DNA of 39,490 nucleotides from Bacteroidales bacterium. GTDB taxonomy: Bacteria; Bacteroidota; Bacteroidia; Bacteroidales; UBA12077. The DNA lies in assembly GCA_027859205.1 (NCBI GenBank), contig JAQIBH010000037.1:1-39490 (forward strand), in the 5' to 3' direction. The notes beneath the pieces were generated by a model. It did no database searches, was not told where the DNA came from, and saw nothing but the letters and a program-made list of their open reading frames with translations. This document shows, in pieces, positions 24,935 through 33,192 of this stretch; within the stretch, counting starts at the first letter, position 1; every line of letters starts with the position of its first letter. A program made the position numbers and the translations under genes.

Positions 24935-25312
24935 ATGGCAGGACCAAAAGGATCAAAATATTATGATGTTTTTCTGAAGTTTAAAGTGCGATTGGAAAAC
25001 ACAGATAAGGAAGGGATTTTAGGTGACGGGAAGTTTGAGTTAATTAATTTTATTGATCAGTTAGGGTCGCTAAAGGCGGCGGCCGATAAAACAGGTATAA
25101 GTTATAGAAAAGCGTGGGGAAATGTAAAAGATGCAGAGGAAAAATTGGGGTTTTTGCTTGTCGAGAAGCATAGAGGAGGAAAGCATGGAGGAAACTCTTT
25201 ACTAACTCATGAAGGGAAAAAATTAATTGAAGCGTATAAGGAATTATTGGTTGAATTCGATGATGCGATTTATCAGATAACAAAAAAGTTTTTTAATAAA
25301 GTGAATGAATAG
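24935..25312 (+). CDS. modE: ModE-type winged-helix transcriptional regulator, DNA-binding domain only
   Basis: A 125-residue protein from the ATG at 24935. An upstream frame from 24875 would start inside the terminator and read through the promoter, so it is rejected. Residues 31-95 form the LysR-like winged helix of ModE: GSLKAAADKTGISYRKAWGN, then DAEEKLG and the wing RGGKHGGNSLLTHEG. A C-terminal helix (97-122) would allow dimers. The two TOBE (molybdate-binding) domains of E. coli ModE, about 130 further residues, are absent, as in many ModE homologues. Its own promoter and that of wtpA carry the same 22-bp palindromic site, which makes it the likely regulator of Mo/W uptake. Confidence 0.85.
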   Translation: MAGPKGSKYYDVFLKFKVRLENTDKEGILGDGKFELINFIDQLGSLKAAADKTGISYRKAWGNVKDAEEKLGFLLVEKHRGGKHGGNSLLTHEGKKLIEAYKELLVEFDDAIYQITKKFFNKVNE

Positions 25313-25512
25313 AAAATATATTTTAGAATGTCTTCCAAAAAAACATTCTCAATCGTCAATAAAATTGATCATAAAACATGATTGTTAATTGGTGCCGTTT
25401 CGTGCAATAATGTTCGAAAATGGACGTATTTTTATAAACAAATATCGACTAAGTTACTCATAATTAGCAAGCAACATTATATGGCATAATATATGAAATG
25501 ATCCACTTTAGA

Positions 25513-25542
25513 TTTCTAAAAACATGTTGAGGTTTTTAGAAA
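25513..25542 (+). promoter_or_regulatory. Leader hairpin with tiny ORF before the ABC permease gene
   Basis: Perfect 11-bp stem (TTTCTAAAAAC at 25513-25523, GTTTTTAGAAA at 25532-25542) with an 8-base loop, ending 20 bases before the start codon. An ATG in its loop opens an 11-codon frame (MLRFLEKNLKK, stop at 25557-25559) that ends three bases before the permease ATG. Whether it is translated is unknown. Confidence 0.4.
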
Positions 25543-25562
25543 AAAACTTAAAAAAGTAATTT

Positions 25563-27986
25563 ATGAATATCAAGATACTATTTCGAAAGATATATAAAAA
25601 TCGTAAATGGTTTGGATTAAATGTATTGGGTCTTTCAGTTGCATTTGCTTGTACTATAATGGTATATTCTTATGTGCGAAATGAACTGAGTTATGATAAA
25701 TTTCATTCAAAGGCAGATAGAATTTCTCGGCTTACAATTAATTCAAATACCGGCAAAAGTTCAATGATTGATGCAAGAATTTGGAGTGGTTGGTTACCTG
25801 ATTTGAAAGAAGTTATTCCTCAAATCCAAGATTATGTCAGATTATCATCATTTCGAAATGCAATAGTTACAATTGATGAGCACTCGTTTTATTCAAAAAA
25901 AGTTTTTAGTGTTGATAGTACATTTTTTAATGTTTTTGATTTCGAACTAATTAGCGGAGATGAAAAAACTTTGTTTAAACACCCGCAACAAGTCGTTGTT
26001 ACGCAAAGTATTGCTAAAAAATATTTTGGCACAACTAAGGTTATTGGTAAACAGATAAAATTATTGCATCAAAAAGAAGAAGTTGCCGATGATTACACCA
26101 TAAAAGGTGTAATTAAAGATTTTCCTGGTAATTCACATTTTAAGGCTGAGTTTATTTGTTCTTTTAATGTAAATAATCGTGATAATTGGTCATATTCTTA
26201 TTTGTTACTTTCTCCCAATATTAAACGTCAAGAGGTACAAGATTCTATTCAGTCTTATTGGGATAAGCGATTTGCTGAAAACGAATATAGCCCTATTGCA
26301 AATTTACAAGGACTTACCGATATTCATTTGCATAGTCATAAATCGAGGGAATTAGAACATAATGGTAATGTTAATAACATATATTTATTGATTAGCATTA
26401 CATTAATAATATTAATTATTGCCCTAATTAATTTCGCCAACCTAAACTATGTTCAGTTTTTATCAGAGAAAAAAAATTATATTGTAAAAACTGTATATGG
26501 TGCAAACCGTATTAAGCTTGCTAAAGAGTTTTTAAGTGAAATATTTGTATTAATCATTGCTGTATTAATTATTGGAAATATAATTGTTTATTATTTATCA
26601 AATATGTTTGGATTTAATTCAATCATTTTAAAGCTTATACCTCAGATTATCGCAATATCTTTTATTTTTTTATTTATAACAATTGTATTTTCCGTAATGC
26701 CTTTTATTTACCGAAAAACAAACACTTCATTGCTAGGTTCTCATACCTTCAAAAAGGGCTTGTTTAAAACTTTTTTAGTACTACAATTTACCTTATCCAT
26801 TATTGCAATCATTTCGACGCTATTTCTGCAAAAGCAGATAAATCATATAAATAAATTGCATCCCAATGCAAAAAATGACGATATAATAGTAATGCCAAAC
26901 AACCCAGAGCACGTTGTAGCTAAATATGAAACATTAAAAGAACAAGTATTAAAACATCCGGAAATACTTCAAGTGAGTGCTGTAATGGAAGAGCCTGCCG
27001 GTATAGTTGTCGATAATTTCCCGTACATTCTAGGTAATGATAATTCTGAAGATGTTAAAACCATTAACATTATGGCTATCGACTCTAATTTCTTTTCGTT
27101 TTTTGGTATCAAACCAATTGCTGGTACAATAAATTTAGGAACAACCACAACAATAGAGTGGGAGCAAAAAGCAATTCAAATGTGGCAAATGAACAATAAT
27201 AATCAAGAAATCCCGATAGAATTAAAAACTGGATTTACTCCGATTCGAGGGAAATATATTGTTAATAAAATGGCTTTACATCATATGGGGATTAAAAATC
27301 CACAAGATGCAATAGGTAAAAGTTTTCAGTTAGATTTTATGGGAGAAATGTTCCCAAAAGGTGAAATAATTGGAGTTGTTGACGATTTTCACTATACAAA
27401 CATGTATGTTGAAGAGAAACCATTAGTTATGGTTGCCCGGAAAATATTTAGTCATTGTTTTCTTTTTCGCATCGATGAAAATAACAAAAGTGGTGCAATT
27501 GATGCATTAAAAACTGAATGGGAAAAATTAAACCCCGACATACCATTTCAATACGAATTTGTAACTGAGAGTTATCGAAAAGTTTATCAGAGTGAATATG
27601 AGCAGTTTAGAGTTATAATGATATTTTCCCTAATTTCAATCCTACTTTCTGCCATGGGATTGTTTGCGATGGTTTCGTTTACTTTAAATATGAAGGTAAA
27701 AGAAATTGGTATTCGCAAAGTTAATGGTGCAAACATATCAGAGATTTTATTTAAACTTAACAAAGACTTTGTGAAATTAATAGCTTTAGCTTTTGTAGTT
27801 GCATCGCCAGTAGCCTACTTTTTAATGCAAAAATGGTTGCAAAACTTTGCATATAAAACAAACCTGAGTTGGTGGGTTTTTGTTTTAGCCGGTGTAATAG
27901 CATTATTAATTGCATTACTTACTGTTAGTTGGTTGACGTATAGCGCTGCACGAGAAAATCCGGTGAAGGCTTTGAGATATGAGTAA
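25563..27986 (+). CDS. ABC transporter permease of the MacB/FtsX family
   Basis: An 807-residue permease in the duplicated layout common in Bacteroidota: an N-terminal helix (GLNVLGLSVAFACTIMVYSY), a periplasmic MacB_PCD domain (about 45-235), three FtsX helices (about 270-390), a fourth helix and second periplasmic domain (about 400-670) and a second FtsX block. The end motif KEIGIRKVNGANISEILF and SAARENPVKALRYE are the standard finish. Such proteins do not form channels but use a partner ATPase for mechanotransmission or export of peptides, lipids or drugs. No ATPase gene is nearby, so the partner is encoded elsewhere. The 250 bases upstream hold regulatory-looking structure. Confidence 0.9.
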   Translation: MNIKILFRKIYKNRKWFGLNVLGLSVAFACTIMVYSYVRNELSYDKFHSKADRISRLTINSNTGKSSMIDARIWSGWLPDLKEVIPQIQDYVRLSSFRNAIVTIDEHSFYSKKVFSVDSTFFNVFDFELISGDEKTLFKHPQQVVVTQSIAKKYFGTTKVIGKQIKLLHQKEEVADDYTIKGVIKDFPGNSHFKAEFICSFNVNNRDNWSYSYLLLSPNIKRQEVQDSIQSYWDKRFAENEYSPIANLQGLTDIHLHSHKSRELEHNGNVNNIYLLISITLIILIIALINFANLNYVQFLSEKKNYIVKTVYGANRIKLAKEFLSEIFVLIIAVLIIGNIIVYYLSNMFGFNSIILKLIPQIIAISFIFLFITIVFSVMPFIYRKTNTSLLGSHTFKKGLFKTFLVLQFTLSIIAIISTLFLQKQINHINKLHPNAKNDDIIVMPNNPEHVVAKYETLKEQVLKHPEILQVSAVMEEPAGIVVDNFPYILGNDNSEDVKTINIMAIDSNFFSFFGIKPIAGTINLGTTTTIEWEQKAIQMWQMNNNNQEIPIELKTGFTPIRGKYIVNKMALHHMGIKNPQDAIGKSFQLDFMGEMFPKGEIIGVVDDFHYTNMYVEEKPLVMVARKIFSHCFLFRIDENNKSGAIDALKTEWEKLNPDIPFQYEFVTESYRKVYQSEYEQFRVIMIFSLISILLSAMGLFAMVSFTLNMKVKEIGIRKVNGANISEILFKLNKDFVKLIALAFVVASPVAYFLMQKWLQNFAYKTNLSWWVFVLAGVIALLIALLTVSWLTYSAARENPVKALRYE

Positions 27987-28027
27987 GTGTGAAAATTTGT
28001 GATTACAATAACAGTATTTAAAAGTGT

Positions 28028-28116
28028 TGGGCTAAAGCCCAGGATTAATAGGAATTTCATAACCCCTGCTTTAAAGCAGGGGTTAATTAGTACGCCATTT
28101 ATGGACTTTAGTCCTT
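28028..28116. repeat. Triple-hairpin intergenic element
   Basis: Three hairpins in a row: GGGCTAAAGCCC near 28029-28040, a perfect 24-bp palindrome at 28061-28084 (arms AACCCCTGCTTT / AAAGCAGGGGTT), and GGACTTTAGTCC at 28104-28115. Its G+C-rich arms stand out from the AT-rich surroundings. GGGCTAAAGCCC-type elements are, as I recall, common between genes in Bacteroidota. It may also stop transcription from the permease gene. Confidence 0.75.
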
Positions 28117-28278
28117 CAAAATAGAACTAAACAAAGCTGAATTAAACCTAATTTATAAAATTACAATATAAATTATCGGATATTTGCATATTAAAAAGCA
28201 ATAACAAAAGTAGTTTCCATATAAGTTAAATAAGCTTATAATTCTGTTAAAATAAAATTAAGAAATTTTAAATAAAAA

Positions 28279-29076
28279 ATGATTACCCAAAACACTGTTG
28301 AATTATATAAATCCTGGTTCGATAACTATGTAAATCAGTTTGTACGGCAATATCCAGAATTAGCCGAAAATATTGGGATTAAGGCTGATCATTCGAGAAA
28401 AGTAAGCAATGAGATCGTAGGAATTGCTGAGAATTTAAAATTGAATAAAGAAGAAGTTTTATTAGCTGAAACAATTGGACTTTTTCATGATGTAGGAAGA
28501 TTTATACAGTTTGTAAAATACGGAACCTTCTCTGATTCAAAATCACAGAACCATGCTGAACTCGGAGTTGAAGTATTAAAAGAAAATAATATTCTAAAAG
28601 ATTTATCCAAAGAATATCAACAAATCATTTACGAGTCAATTTTAAATCATAGTAGAGCAGAGATTATTCAAGATAAAAATGAAAAAATAATTTTCTTTTC
28701 GAAACTTATACGTGATGCTGATAAATTGGATATTTGGCGATTAATTACGGAATATTATGTGGTAAAGGAGCAAAAGGAAAATAAAACTCTGGAGCTTGAA
28801 TTACCTGATAAAGATGAAATAAGTGATATTGTTTTCGAGTCAATCATTGCAAAGAAAGTTGTAATGAAAGAATCAATGAAAACATTGAATGACTTTAAGC
28901 TTTTACAAATTTCATGGTTGTTCGATCTAAATTTTGATTATTCCATTGATCGTCTTTATAATAAAAAATATCTGGATAAAATTTTTGAAACCTTACCTGA
29001 AAACCTACAGATAAGCCAAGTAAAAGAAATTGTAAATAAATATTTTAGAAATCATAATGAATCATTTACATATTAA
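28279..29076 (+). CDS. HD-domain metal-dependent phosphohydrolase
   Basis: A 265-residue HD-superfamily protein. Metal-ligand motifs in order are KADHSRKV, LFHDVGRF, the additional HAELG and LNHSRAE histidines, and RDADKLD. The extra histidines suggest a binuclear or larger site, as in HD-GYP-like or nucleotide-hydrolysing relatives; the substrate is not known. It lies 48 bases ahead of moeA on the same strand. A second HD protein occurs later in the same cofactor island. A half of the palindromic site (ATATTTGCATAT at 28180-28191) lies about 90 bases upstream without its left arm. Confidence 0.85.
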   Translation: MITQNTVELYKSWFDNYVNQFVRQYPELAENIGIKADHSRKVSNEIVGIAENLKLNKEEVLLAETIGLFHDVGRFIQFVKYGTFSDSKSQNHAELGVEVLKENNILKDLSKEYQQIIYESILNHSRAEIIQDKNEKIIFFSKLIRDADKLDIWRLITEYYVVKEQKENKTLELELPDKDEISDIVFESIIAKKVVMKESMKTLNDFKLLQISWLFDLNFDYSIDRLYNKKYLDKIFETLPENLQISQVKEIVNKYFRNHNESFTY

Positions 29077-29101
29077 TACCTAAATATTTGAAGTTTAATT
29101 T

Positions 29102-29109
29102 TATTTTTG
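29102..29109 (+). promoter_or_regulatory. -7 promoter box of moeA
   Basis: TATTTTTG, 15 bases before the moeA ATG. Together with two bases on each side it matches the core of the wtpA/modE site (TTTATTTTTGCA), but the CGATATG and CATAT arms are missing, so it is probably a plain promoter. The leader would be about 11 nucleotides. Confidence 0.5.
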
Positions 29110-29124
29110 CACAAAATTTTAGAG

Positions 29125-30297
29125 ATGATTAGCATAGAAGAAGCATACGATATTGTATTACAAAATGCATATAAATTAGAAACTGAAAAAGTTCTATTTA
29201 CAGATTCATTAGGAAGAATTTTAGCTGAAGATGTAAAATCTGATATTGAGATGCCTCCATTTGATAAATCGGCAATGGATGGTTATGCATGCAGAAAGCA
29301 AGATGTTCATAATACACTAGAAATTATTGAAGTAATTCCGGCAGGTAAAATTCCCGAAAAAGAAATTGGTGCAAATCAATGTGCTAAAATAATGACTGGG
29401 GCGCCAATTCCAAAAGGAGCCGATTTTGTTGTTAAAGTGGAATCAACCGAAGAGTTTGAAAATAAGTTTGTAACAGTAATAAGCAAAGTTGGCAAACATA
29501 ATATTAGTTTCAGAGGCGAAGATGTAAAAGCTGGGCAACAGGTTTTGAATAAAGGCTTAGAAATAAAACCGGAACATATTGCTGTTTTTGCTTCCGTTGG
29601 ATACACTAATGTTTTGGTTGGGAAACAAGCCAAAGTTGGAATAATTTCAACAGGAGATGAATTGGTTGAACCTGATCAGAAACCTTCATTATCGCAAATA
29701 AGAAACAGTAATGCGTACCAGTTAATAGGGCAGGTTAAGGCCTGTGGTGCAATCGCTAATTATATAGGAATAGCAGAAGATACACCTGAAGATACATTCG
29801 ATAAAGTGAGTAAAGCTTTAACTGAAAACGATATTGTGTTATTGACCGGAGGTGTTTCAATGGGCTCTTTTGATTTTGTGCCAGAAGTTATGAAAAAAGC
29901 GGGAGTGGGAATATTGTTCGATTCAATTGCTGTTAAACCTGGAAAACCAACAACTTTTGGTATTGCTGGTAAAAAATTCTGTTACGGACTACCTGGAAAC
30001 CCGGTTTCTTCGTTTATGCAATTTGAGTTATTGGTTAAACCATTAATTTATAAATTAATGCATCGCACTACTAATCCTATTGAATTTCAGTTACCAATGG
30101 GAGTTAATTATAACAGAAGAACAACTGATCGTAAAGCTTATATTCCTGTTTATATTGAAAACAGTCAGGTTTTCCCTGTTGATTATCATGGTTCGGCTCA
30201 TTTGCATGCTTTAACATTGGCACATGGTTTTATTTCAATGGAGATAGGTAAAGAATTAATTAAAAAAGGAGAGTTTGTGCATGTTCGACAAATATAA
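29125..30297 (+). CDS. moeA: Molybdopterin molybdotransferase MoeA
   Basis: A 390-residue protein from the ATG at 29125; a TTG at 29107 would lie in the promoter box. Signatures are DIEMPPFDKSAMDGYA, MTGAPIPKGADFVV, FRGEDVKAGQQVL, IISTGDELVE, RNSNAYQL, LTGGVSMGSFDFVPEV and YGLPGNPVSSFMQFELLVKP, covering domains I-IV of MoeA. It inserts molybdate (or tungstate) into adenylylated molybdopterin. Its 3' end overlaps moaA by 17 bases. Confidence 0.96.
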   Translation: MISIEEAYDIVLQNAYKLETEKVLFTDSLGRILAEDVKSDIEMPPFDKSAMDGYACRKQDVHNTLEIIEVIPAGKIPEKEIGANQCAKIMTGAPIPKGADFVVKVESTEEFENKFVTVISKVGKHNISFRGEDVKAGQQVLNKGLEIKPEHIAVFASVGYTNVLVGKQAKVGIISTGDELVEPDQKPSLSQIRNSNAYQLIGQVKACGAIANYIGIAEDTPEDTFDKVSKALTENDIVLLTGGVSMGSFDFVPEVMKKAGVGILFDSIAVKPGKPTTFGIAGKKFCYGLPGNPVSSFMQFELLVKPLIYKLMHRTTNPIEFQLPMGVNYNRRTTDRKAYIPVYIENSQVFPVDYHGSAHLHALTLAHGFISMEIGKELIKKGEFVHVRQI

Positions 30298-31081
30298 TCG
30301 TAAAATAAACTATTTAAGAATATCTGTTACAGATCGTTGCAATTTGCGTTGTGTATATTGTATGCCCGAAGAAGGTGTTACAATACTGGATCATAAAGAA
30401 ATTTTAAATTTTAGTGAAATTGTTAGTGTAGCTAAAGCTGCTGTTGGTAAGGGCGTTGATAAAATCAGATTAACAGGAGGTGAACCATTGATTCGTAATT
30501 CAATTATTGATTTAGTTAAAATGATTGGTGACATAAAAGGAATTAAGGATTATGCAATGACTACTAACGGAATCTTTTTGGATAAATTTGCTCATGATCT
30601 GGCAAAAGCAGGTCTGCATAGAGTGAATATTAGTTTGGATACATTAAATCCCGAGAAGTATAAGCAATTAACTAGTGGTGGAAATATTCAGAAAGTATTT
30701 GATGGAATTCAAGCTGCAAAGAAAGCTGGCTTAGAGCCAATAAAAATTAACTGTGTTATAAAAGATAATAACCAAGAACCTGATGCTGTGGCAGTAACGA
30801 AATATTGTGAAGATAATAATTTACAGATTCGCTATATTAAAGAGATGGATTTGGAAAAAGGCGAGTTTTCAATTGTGCAAGGTGGCACTGGTGGCGATTG
30901 TGCTATTTGTAACAGATTGCGATTAACAGCCAATGGAATGATTAAACCTTGTTTATTTAGTGATTTAGAATTTAATGTTAGAAAATTAGGTGCTGAAAAA
31001 GCAATCGATGAAGCTATTGGAAATAAGCCATTAAGTGGTCATGTAAATCATACTGGCAAGTTTTATAATATTGGAGGATAA
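30281..31081 (+). CDS. moaA: GTP 3',8-cyclase MoaA, short form
   Basis: A 266-residue radical SAM enzyme that starts cofactor synthesis from GTP. The start ATG at 30281 has AAAGGAG at 30265-30271, one of the few clear ribosome sites here. Residues C20, C24 and C27 form the radical SAM cluster; LTGGEPLIR and MTTNGIFL follow. The second cluster motif is CAICNRLRLTANGMIKPCLF, and the chain ends in Gly-Gly, as MoaA requires. MoaA is usually about 320-340 residues; here the stretch between IRYIKEMD and the second cluster is only some 20 residues, so roughly 50-60 are missing. All catalytic motifs remain, so I read it as functional. Confidence 0.92.
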   Translation: MFDKYNRKINYLRISVTDRCNLRCVYCMPEEGVTILDHKEILNFSEIVSVAKAAVGKGVDKIRLTGGEPLIRNSIIDLVKMIGDIKGIKDYAMTTNGIFLDKFAHDLAKAGLHRVNISLDTLNPEKYKQLTSGGNIQKVFDGIQAAKKAGLEPIKINCVIKDNNQEPDAVAVTKYCEDNNLQIRYIKEMDLEKGEFSIVQGGTGGDCAICNRLRLTANGMIKPCLFSDLEFNVRKLGAEKAIDEAIGNKPLSGHVNHTGKFYNIGG

Positions 31082-31090
31082 TACTAGTAT

Positions 31091-31155
31091 AAAGTTTCAA
31101 GTTCCTAGTACTTAGTTTCATTAACTTTGAACTTAGTACTTAAAACTAAGAACTA
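31091..31155. repeat. Imperfect inverted/direct repeat between moaA and moaC
   Basis: Two copies of a TAGTACTTA core (31107-31115 and 31134-31142) are flanked by AGTTTC/GAACT-type arms, so the segment can fold on itself. A TAnnTTTG box (TAACTTTG, 31122-31129) lies in its centre and might drive moaC. Such AGTACTTAG elements look like a dispersed family, but only one is in the window. Confidence 0.5.
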
Positions 31156-31182
31156 TTTTAAATTTGATAAAATTTAAAAGTT

Positions 31183-31635
31183 ATGGGAAAATTAAGTCAT
31201 GTTGATGAAAAGGGAAAGGCCAATATGGTTGATGTTGGTGCTAAGGATGATCAGAAACGTGTAGCCAAAGCTACAGGACATATAACCCTAAATACCGAAA
31301 CAATTCAATTAATAAAGGATAACTCCATGAAAAAAGGAGATGTGCTTACGATTGCTGAAATTGCCGGTATACAAGGTGGTAAACGTACAAGTGAATTAAT
31401 TCCATTATGTCATCCTTTACAAATTACAAAGCTTGATGTAAAAGCTACAATTGATAAAACGGGAGTTCGAATAAATTCTGAAGCTCATTGCATTGGTAAA
31501 ACCGGAATTGAAATGGAAGCACTAACTGCTGTATCGGTAGCTCTGCTTACTGTTTATGATATGTGTAAAGCAATTGATAAGCAAATGAATGTGGATGAAG
31601 TTAAGCTTATTGAAAAAACTAAAACAAATTTATAG
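31183..31635 (+). CDS. moaC: Cyclic pyranopterin monophosphate synthase MoaC
   Basis: A 150-residue protein, near the usual 155-160. Signatures are SHVDEKGKANMVDVGAKDDQ, KKGDVLTIAEIAGIQGGKRT, LIPLCHPLQITKLDV, CIGKTGIEMEALTAVSVALL and TVYDMCKAID, with the active-site Lys-Gly-Asp and Met-Glu-Ala-Leu-Thr segments intact. It converts the MoaA product into cyclic pyranopterin monophosphate. It lies 101 bases after moaA, with a repeat between them. Confidence 0.96.
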   Translation: MGKLSHVDEKGKANMVDVGAKDDQKRVAKATGHITLNTETIQLIKDNSMKKGDVLTIAEIAGIQGGKRTSELIPLCHPLQITKLDVKATIDKTGVRINSEAHCIGKTGIEMEALTAVSVALLTVYDMCKAIDKQMNVDEVKLIEKTKTNL

Positions 31636-31710
31636 TGTCATTCCGGCCGAAGAGCCGGAATCTTTTTTAATTAAATTCCTGATCTCCAATTCGTTTTGTC
31701 AGAAATGACA
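31636..31710. repeat. TGTCATTC...GAATGACA palindromic repeat, copy 4, doubling as moaC terminator
   Basis: Starts with TGTCATTCCGG directly after the moaC stop and ends CAGAAATGACA, with one mismatch in the outer arms. The left inner hairpin (TTCCGGC 31641-31647, GCCGGAA 31654-31660) is followed by TCTTTTTT, a standard terminator form in the moaC direction. Confidence 0.8.
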
Positions 31711-31712
31711 GT

Positions 31713-32636
31713 TTATTTTAAACTTAGTATTGCTTTCCCCTTTCTTATACCATCAACTTTACAACTTATATTTTTCGAAATTGGGTTTGTAAGAATCACT
31801 TCGTTTGATGATCTAACTTTTGTTTCAATACCATAAATATCTTCAACAATTATTACATTTTCTACTTTTCCTAAAGGATTAGTCTCAAAAATTGTTTGCA
31901 GATATTTAAACGAATAAGTTTTACCTATTTCATAAAACGGATGCACAGGCTCTATTTTTAAATGACCATCAGTATTATATTTTGTGACCGTGCATTCTAC
32001 TTCTTGTCCTATTTTTAGACCATAATGTTCGTACAATTCTTTTTTCAATGAATATGAGCTATTATACTGATCTTTAAATATATAATATTCGATTTTTTCT
32101 TCTAGTTCTTTTATTTCATCTAAAATAAAGATATATTTTTTACCAATTTCCAATGATATAATTGATTCCTTAGATTCCGGAAGAGCTAAAAATAACTGCC
32201 CTTTCTTAATTCTAAGCACTTCACATTTTATTGTTTTTAACTTCTGATTCTGACTTATACTTTTGGGTAAAGAACATGCTATTTCAATATCAAATTGATC
32301 TTTCACCAATGCTGCTTTTTCCTTTTCTCCAACGGAATTTAACTGATCAATGATTTTAATAAATTCAAAATTGCAAATATCACCTTCTTTATATATCGGA
32401 TTTTCGGGTTCTAAATAAATTTTACCACTACAATTTATTTTGTCAATCTTACAATTGATTTCCTTCCCGATTTGAAGATCATAATGAGTGTAGCTAATTG
32501 CTTTTAGAAGATGCTTCCCTCCAAATCTGTTTTCAAGAATGAAAAACGATTCTTCAGTTCCCGGAATTTCAGTAAATCCAACAACTTTAAATTGATGATT
32601 TTCTCCTTCTTTAAATTTATATTGATTATCATGCAT
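31713..32636 (-). CDS. Unrecognised protein with internal duplication of OB/S1-like beta units
   Basis: A 307-residue protein I cannot name. A TTG at 32648 would start inside the promoter box; the ATG at 32636 is preferred. It is beta-rich, without signal peptide, membrane span or catalytic motif, so cytoplasmic. Residues 53-84 (LQIGKEINCKIDKINCSGKI, then YLEPENPIYKEG) match 206-238 (LKIGQEVECTVTKYNTDGHL, then KIEPVHPFYEIG), and the sections behind them also align (YKEGDICNFEFIKIID with YEIGKTYSFKYLQTIF; CEVLRIKKGQLFLAL with CKVDGIRKGKAILSL). The plan is therefore A-B-A-B, and each unit resembles an OB or S1 fold. It lies opposite to and between moaC and the MOSC genes. A nucleic-acid role is a guess from the fold. 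Confidence 0.65.
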   Translation of the reverse strand: MHDNQYKFKEGENHQFKVVGFTEIPGTEESFFILENRFGGKHLLKAISYTHYDLQIGKEINCKIDKINCSGKIYLEPENPIYKEGDICNFEFIKIIDQLNSVGEKEKAALVKDQFDIEIACSLPKSISQNQKLKTIKCEVLRIKKGQLFLALPESKESIISLEIGKKYIFILDEIKELEEKIEYYIFKDQYNSSYSLKKELYEHYGLKIGQEVECTVTKYNTDGHLKIEPVHPFYEIGKTYSFKYLQTIFETNPLGKVENVIIVEDIYGIETKVRSSNEVILTNPISKNISCKVDGIRKGKAILSLK

Positions 32637-32645
32637 AGTTAATTG

Positions 32646-32653
32646 CAAAAATA
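32646..32653 (-). promoter_or_regulatory. -7 box of the OB-repeat gene, nearly touching its start codon
   Basis: TATTTTTG on the minus strand ends nine bases before the ATG at 32636. Initiation 4-5 bases downstream would leave a leader of about five nucleotides. Confidence 0.5.
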
Positions 32654-32736
32654 CCTTTTTTAGAGTTTAAACTATAAATATATCCATGTAAAAAGCTTTG
32701 TTTTTATTACTTTTACAGTCCAAAAAATATAATTCA

Positions 32737-33183
32737 ATGAGCAATATAAAAGTACTTTCAGTAAATATTTCAGAAGAAAAAGGAGTAATTAAAAAACCTG
32801 TTGATAGTATTAGTATTACTGAAACTGGTATAGAGAACGATGCGCATGCAGGTGATTGGCATAGGCAGATAAGTTTATTGGCTAAAGAAAGCATTGATAA
32901 ATTTGAAGAAGTGCTTGGTAGGAAATTGAAGTTTGGCGAATTTGCAGAAAACATAACAACCGAAGGCATTACTCTTTATACAATGAAACCAGGCGATAAA
33001 CTTAATATAGCCGATGTGGAATTGGAAGTAACTCAGATAGGGAAAAAGTGTCATGGTGATGGCTGTGCTATTTTTAGCCAGGTTGGGAAATGTGTAATGC
33101 CTAAAGAAGGAATTTTTGCTAAAGTTATAAAAACAGGTAAAATATTGCCTGGAGATGGAATTATTTATACTTCACAAGAATAA
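32737..33183 (+). CDS. MOSC-domain protein
   Basis: A 148-residue stand-alone MOSC domain from the ATG at 32737; the longer frame from 32698 only adds upstream non-coding sequence (FLLLLQSKKYN). Signatures are GIENDAHAGDWHRQISLL, FGEFAENITTEGI, PGDKLNIADVELEVTQIGKK and MPKEGIFAKV. The conserved MOSC cysteine is present (C105, with C110 and C119 near). MOSC domains bind the molybdenum cofactor or carry sulfur to it. It is followed after 9 bases by a gene for a second MOSC domain fused to MogA. Confidence 0.9.
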   Translation: MSNIKVLSVNISEEKGVIKKPVDSISITETGIENDAHAGDWHRQISLLAKESIDKFEEVLGRKLKFGEFAENITTEGITLYTMKPGDKLNIADVELEVTQIGKKCHGDGCAIFSQVGKCVMPKEGIFAKVIKTGKILPGDGIIYTSQE

Positions 33184-33192
33184 TTAAATATT

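Noticed and set aside
28176-28193. ATATTTGCATAT before the first HD gene as an operator
   Set aside because: The right half matches the pruA site, but there is no left arm and the box reads GATATTTG instead of TAnnTTTG.
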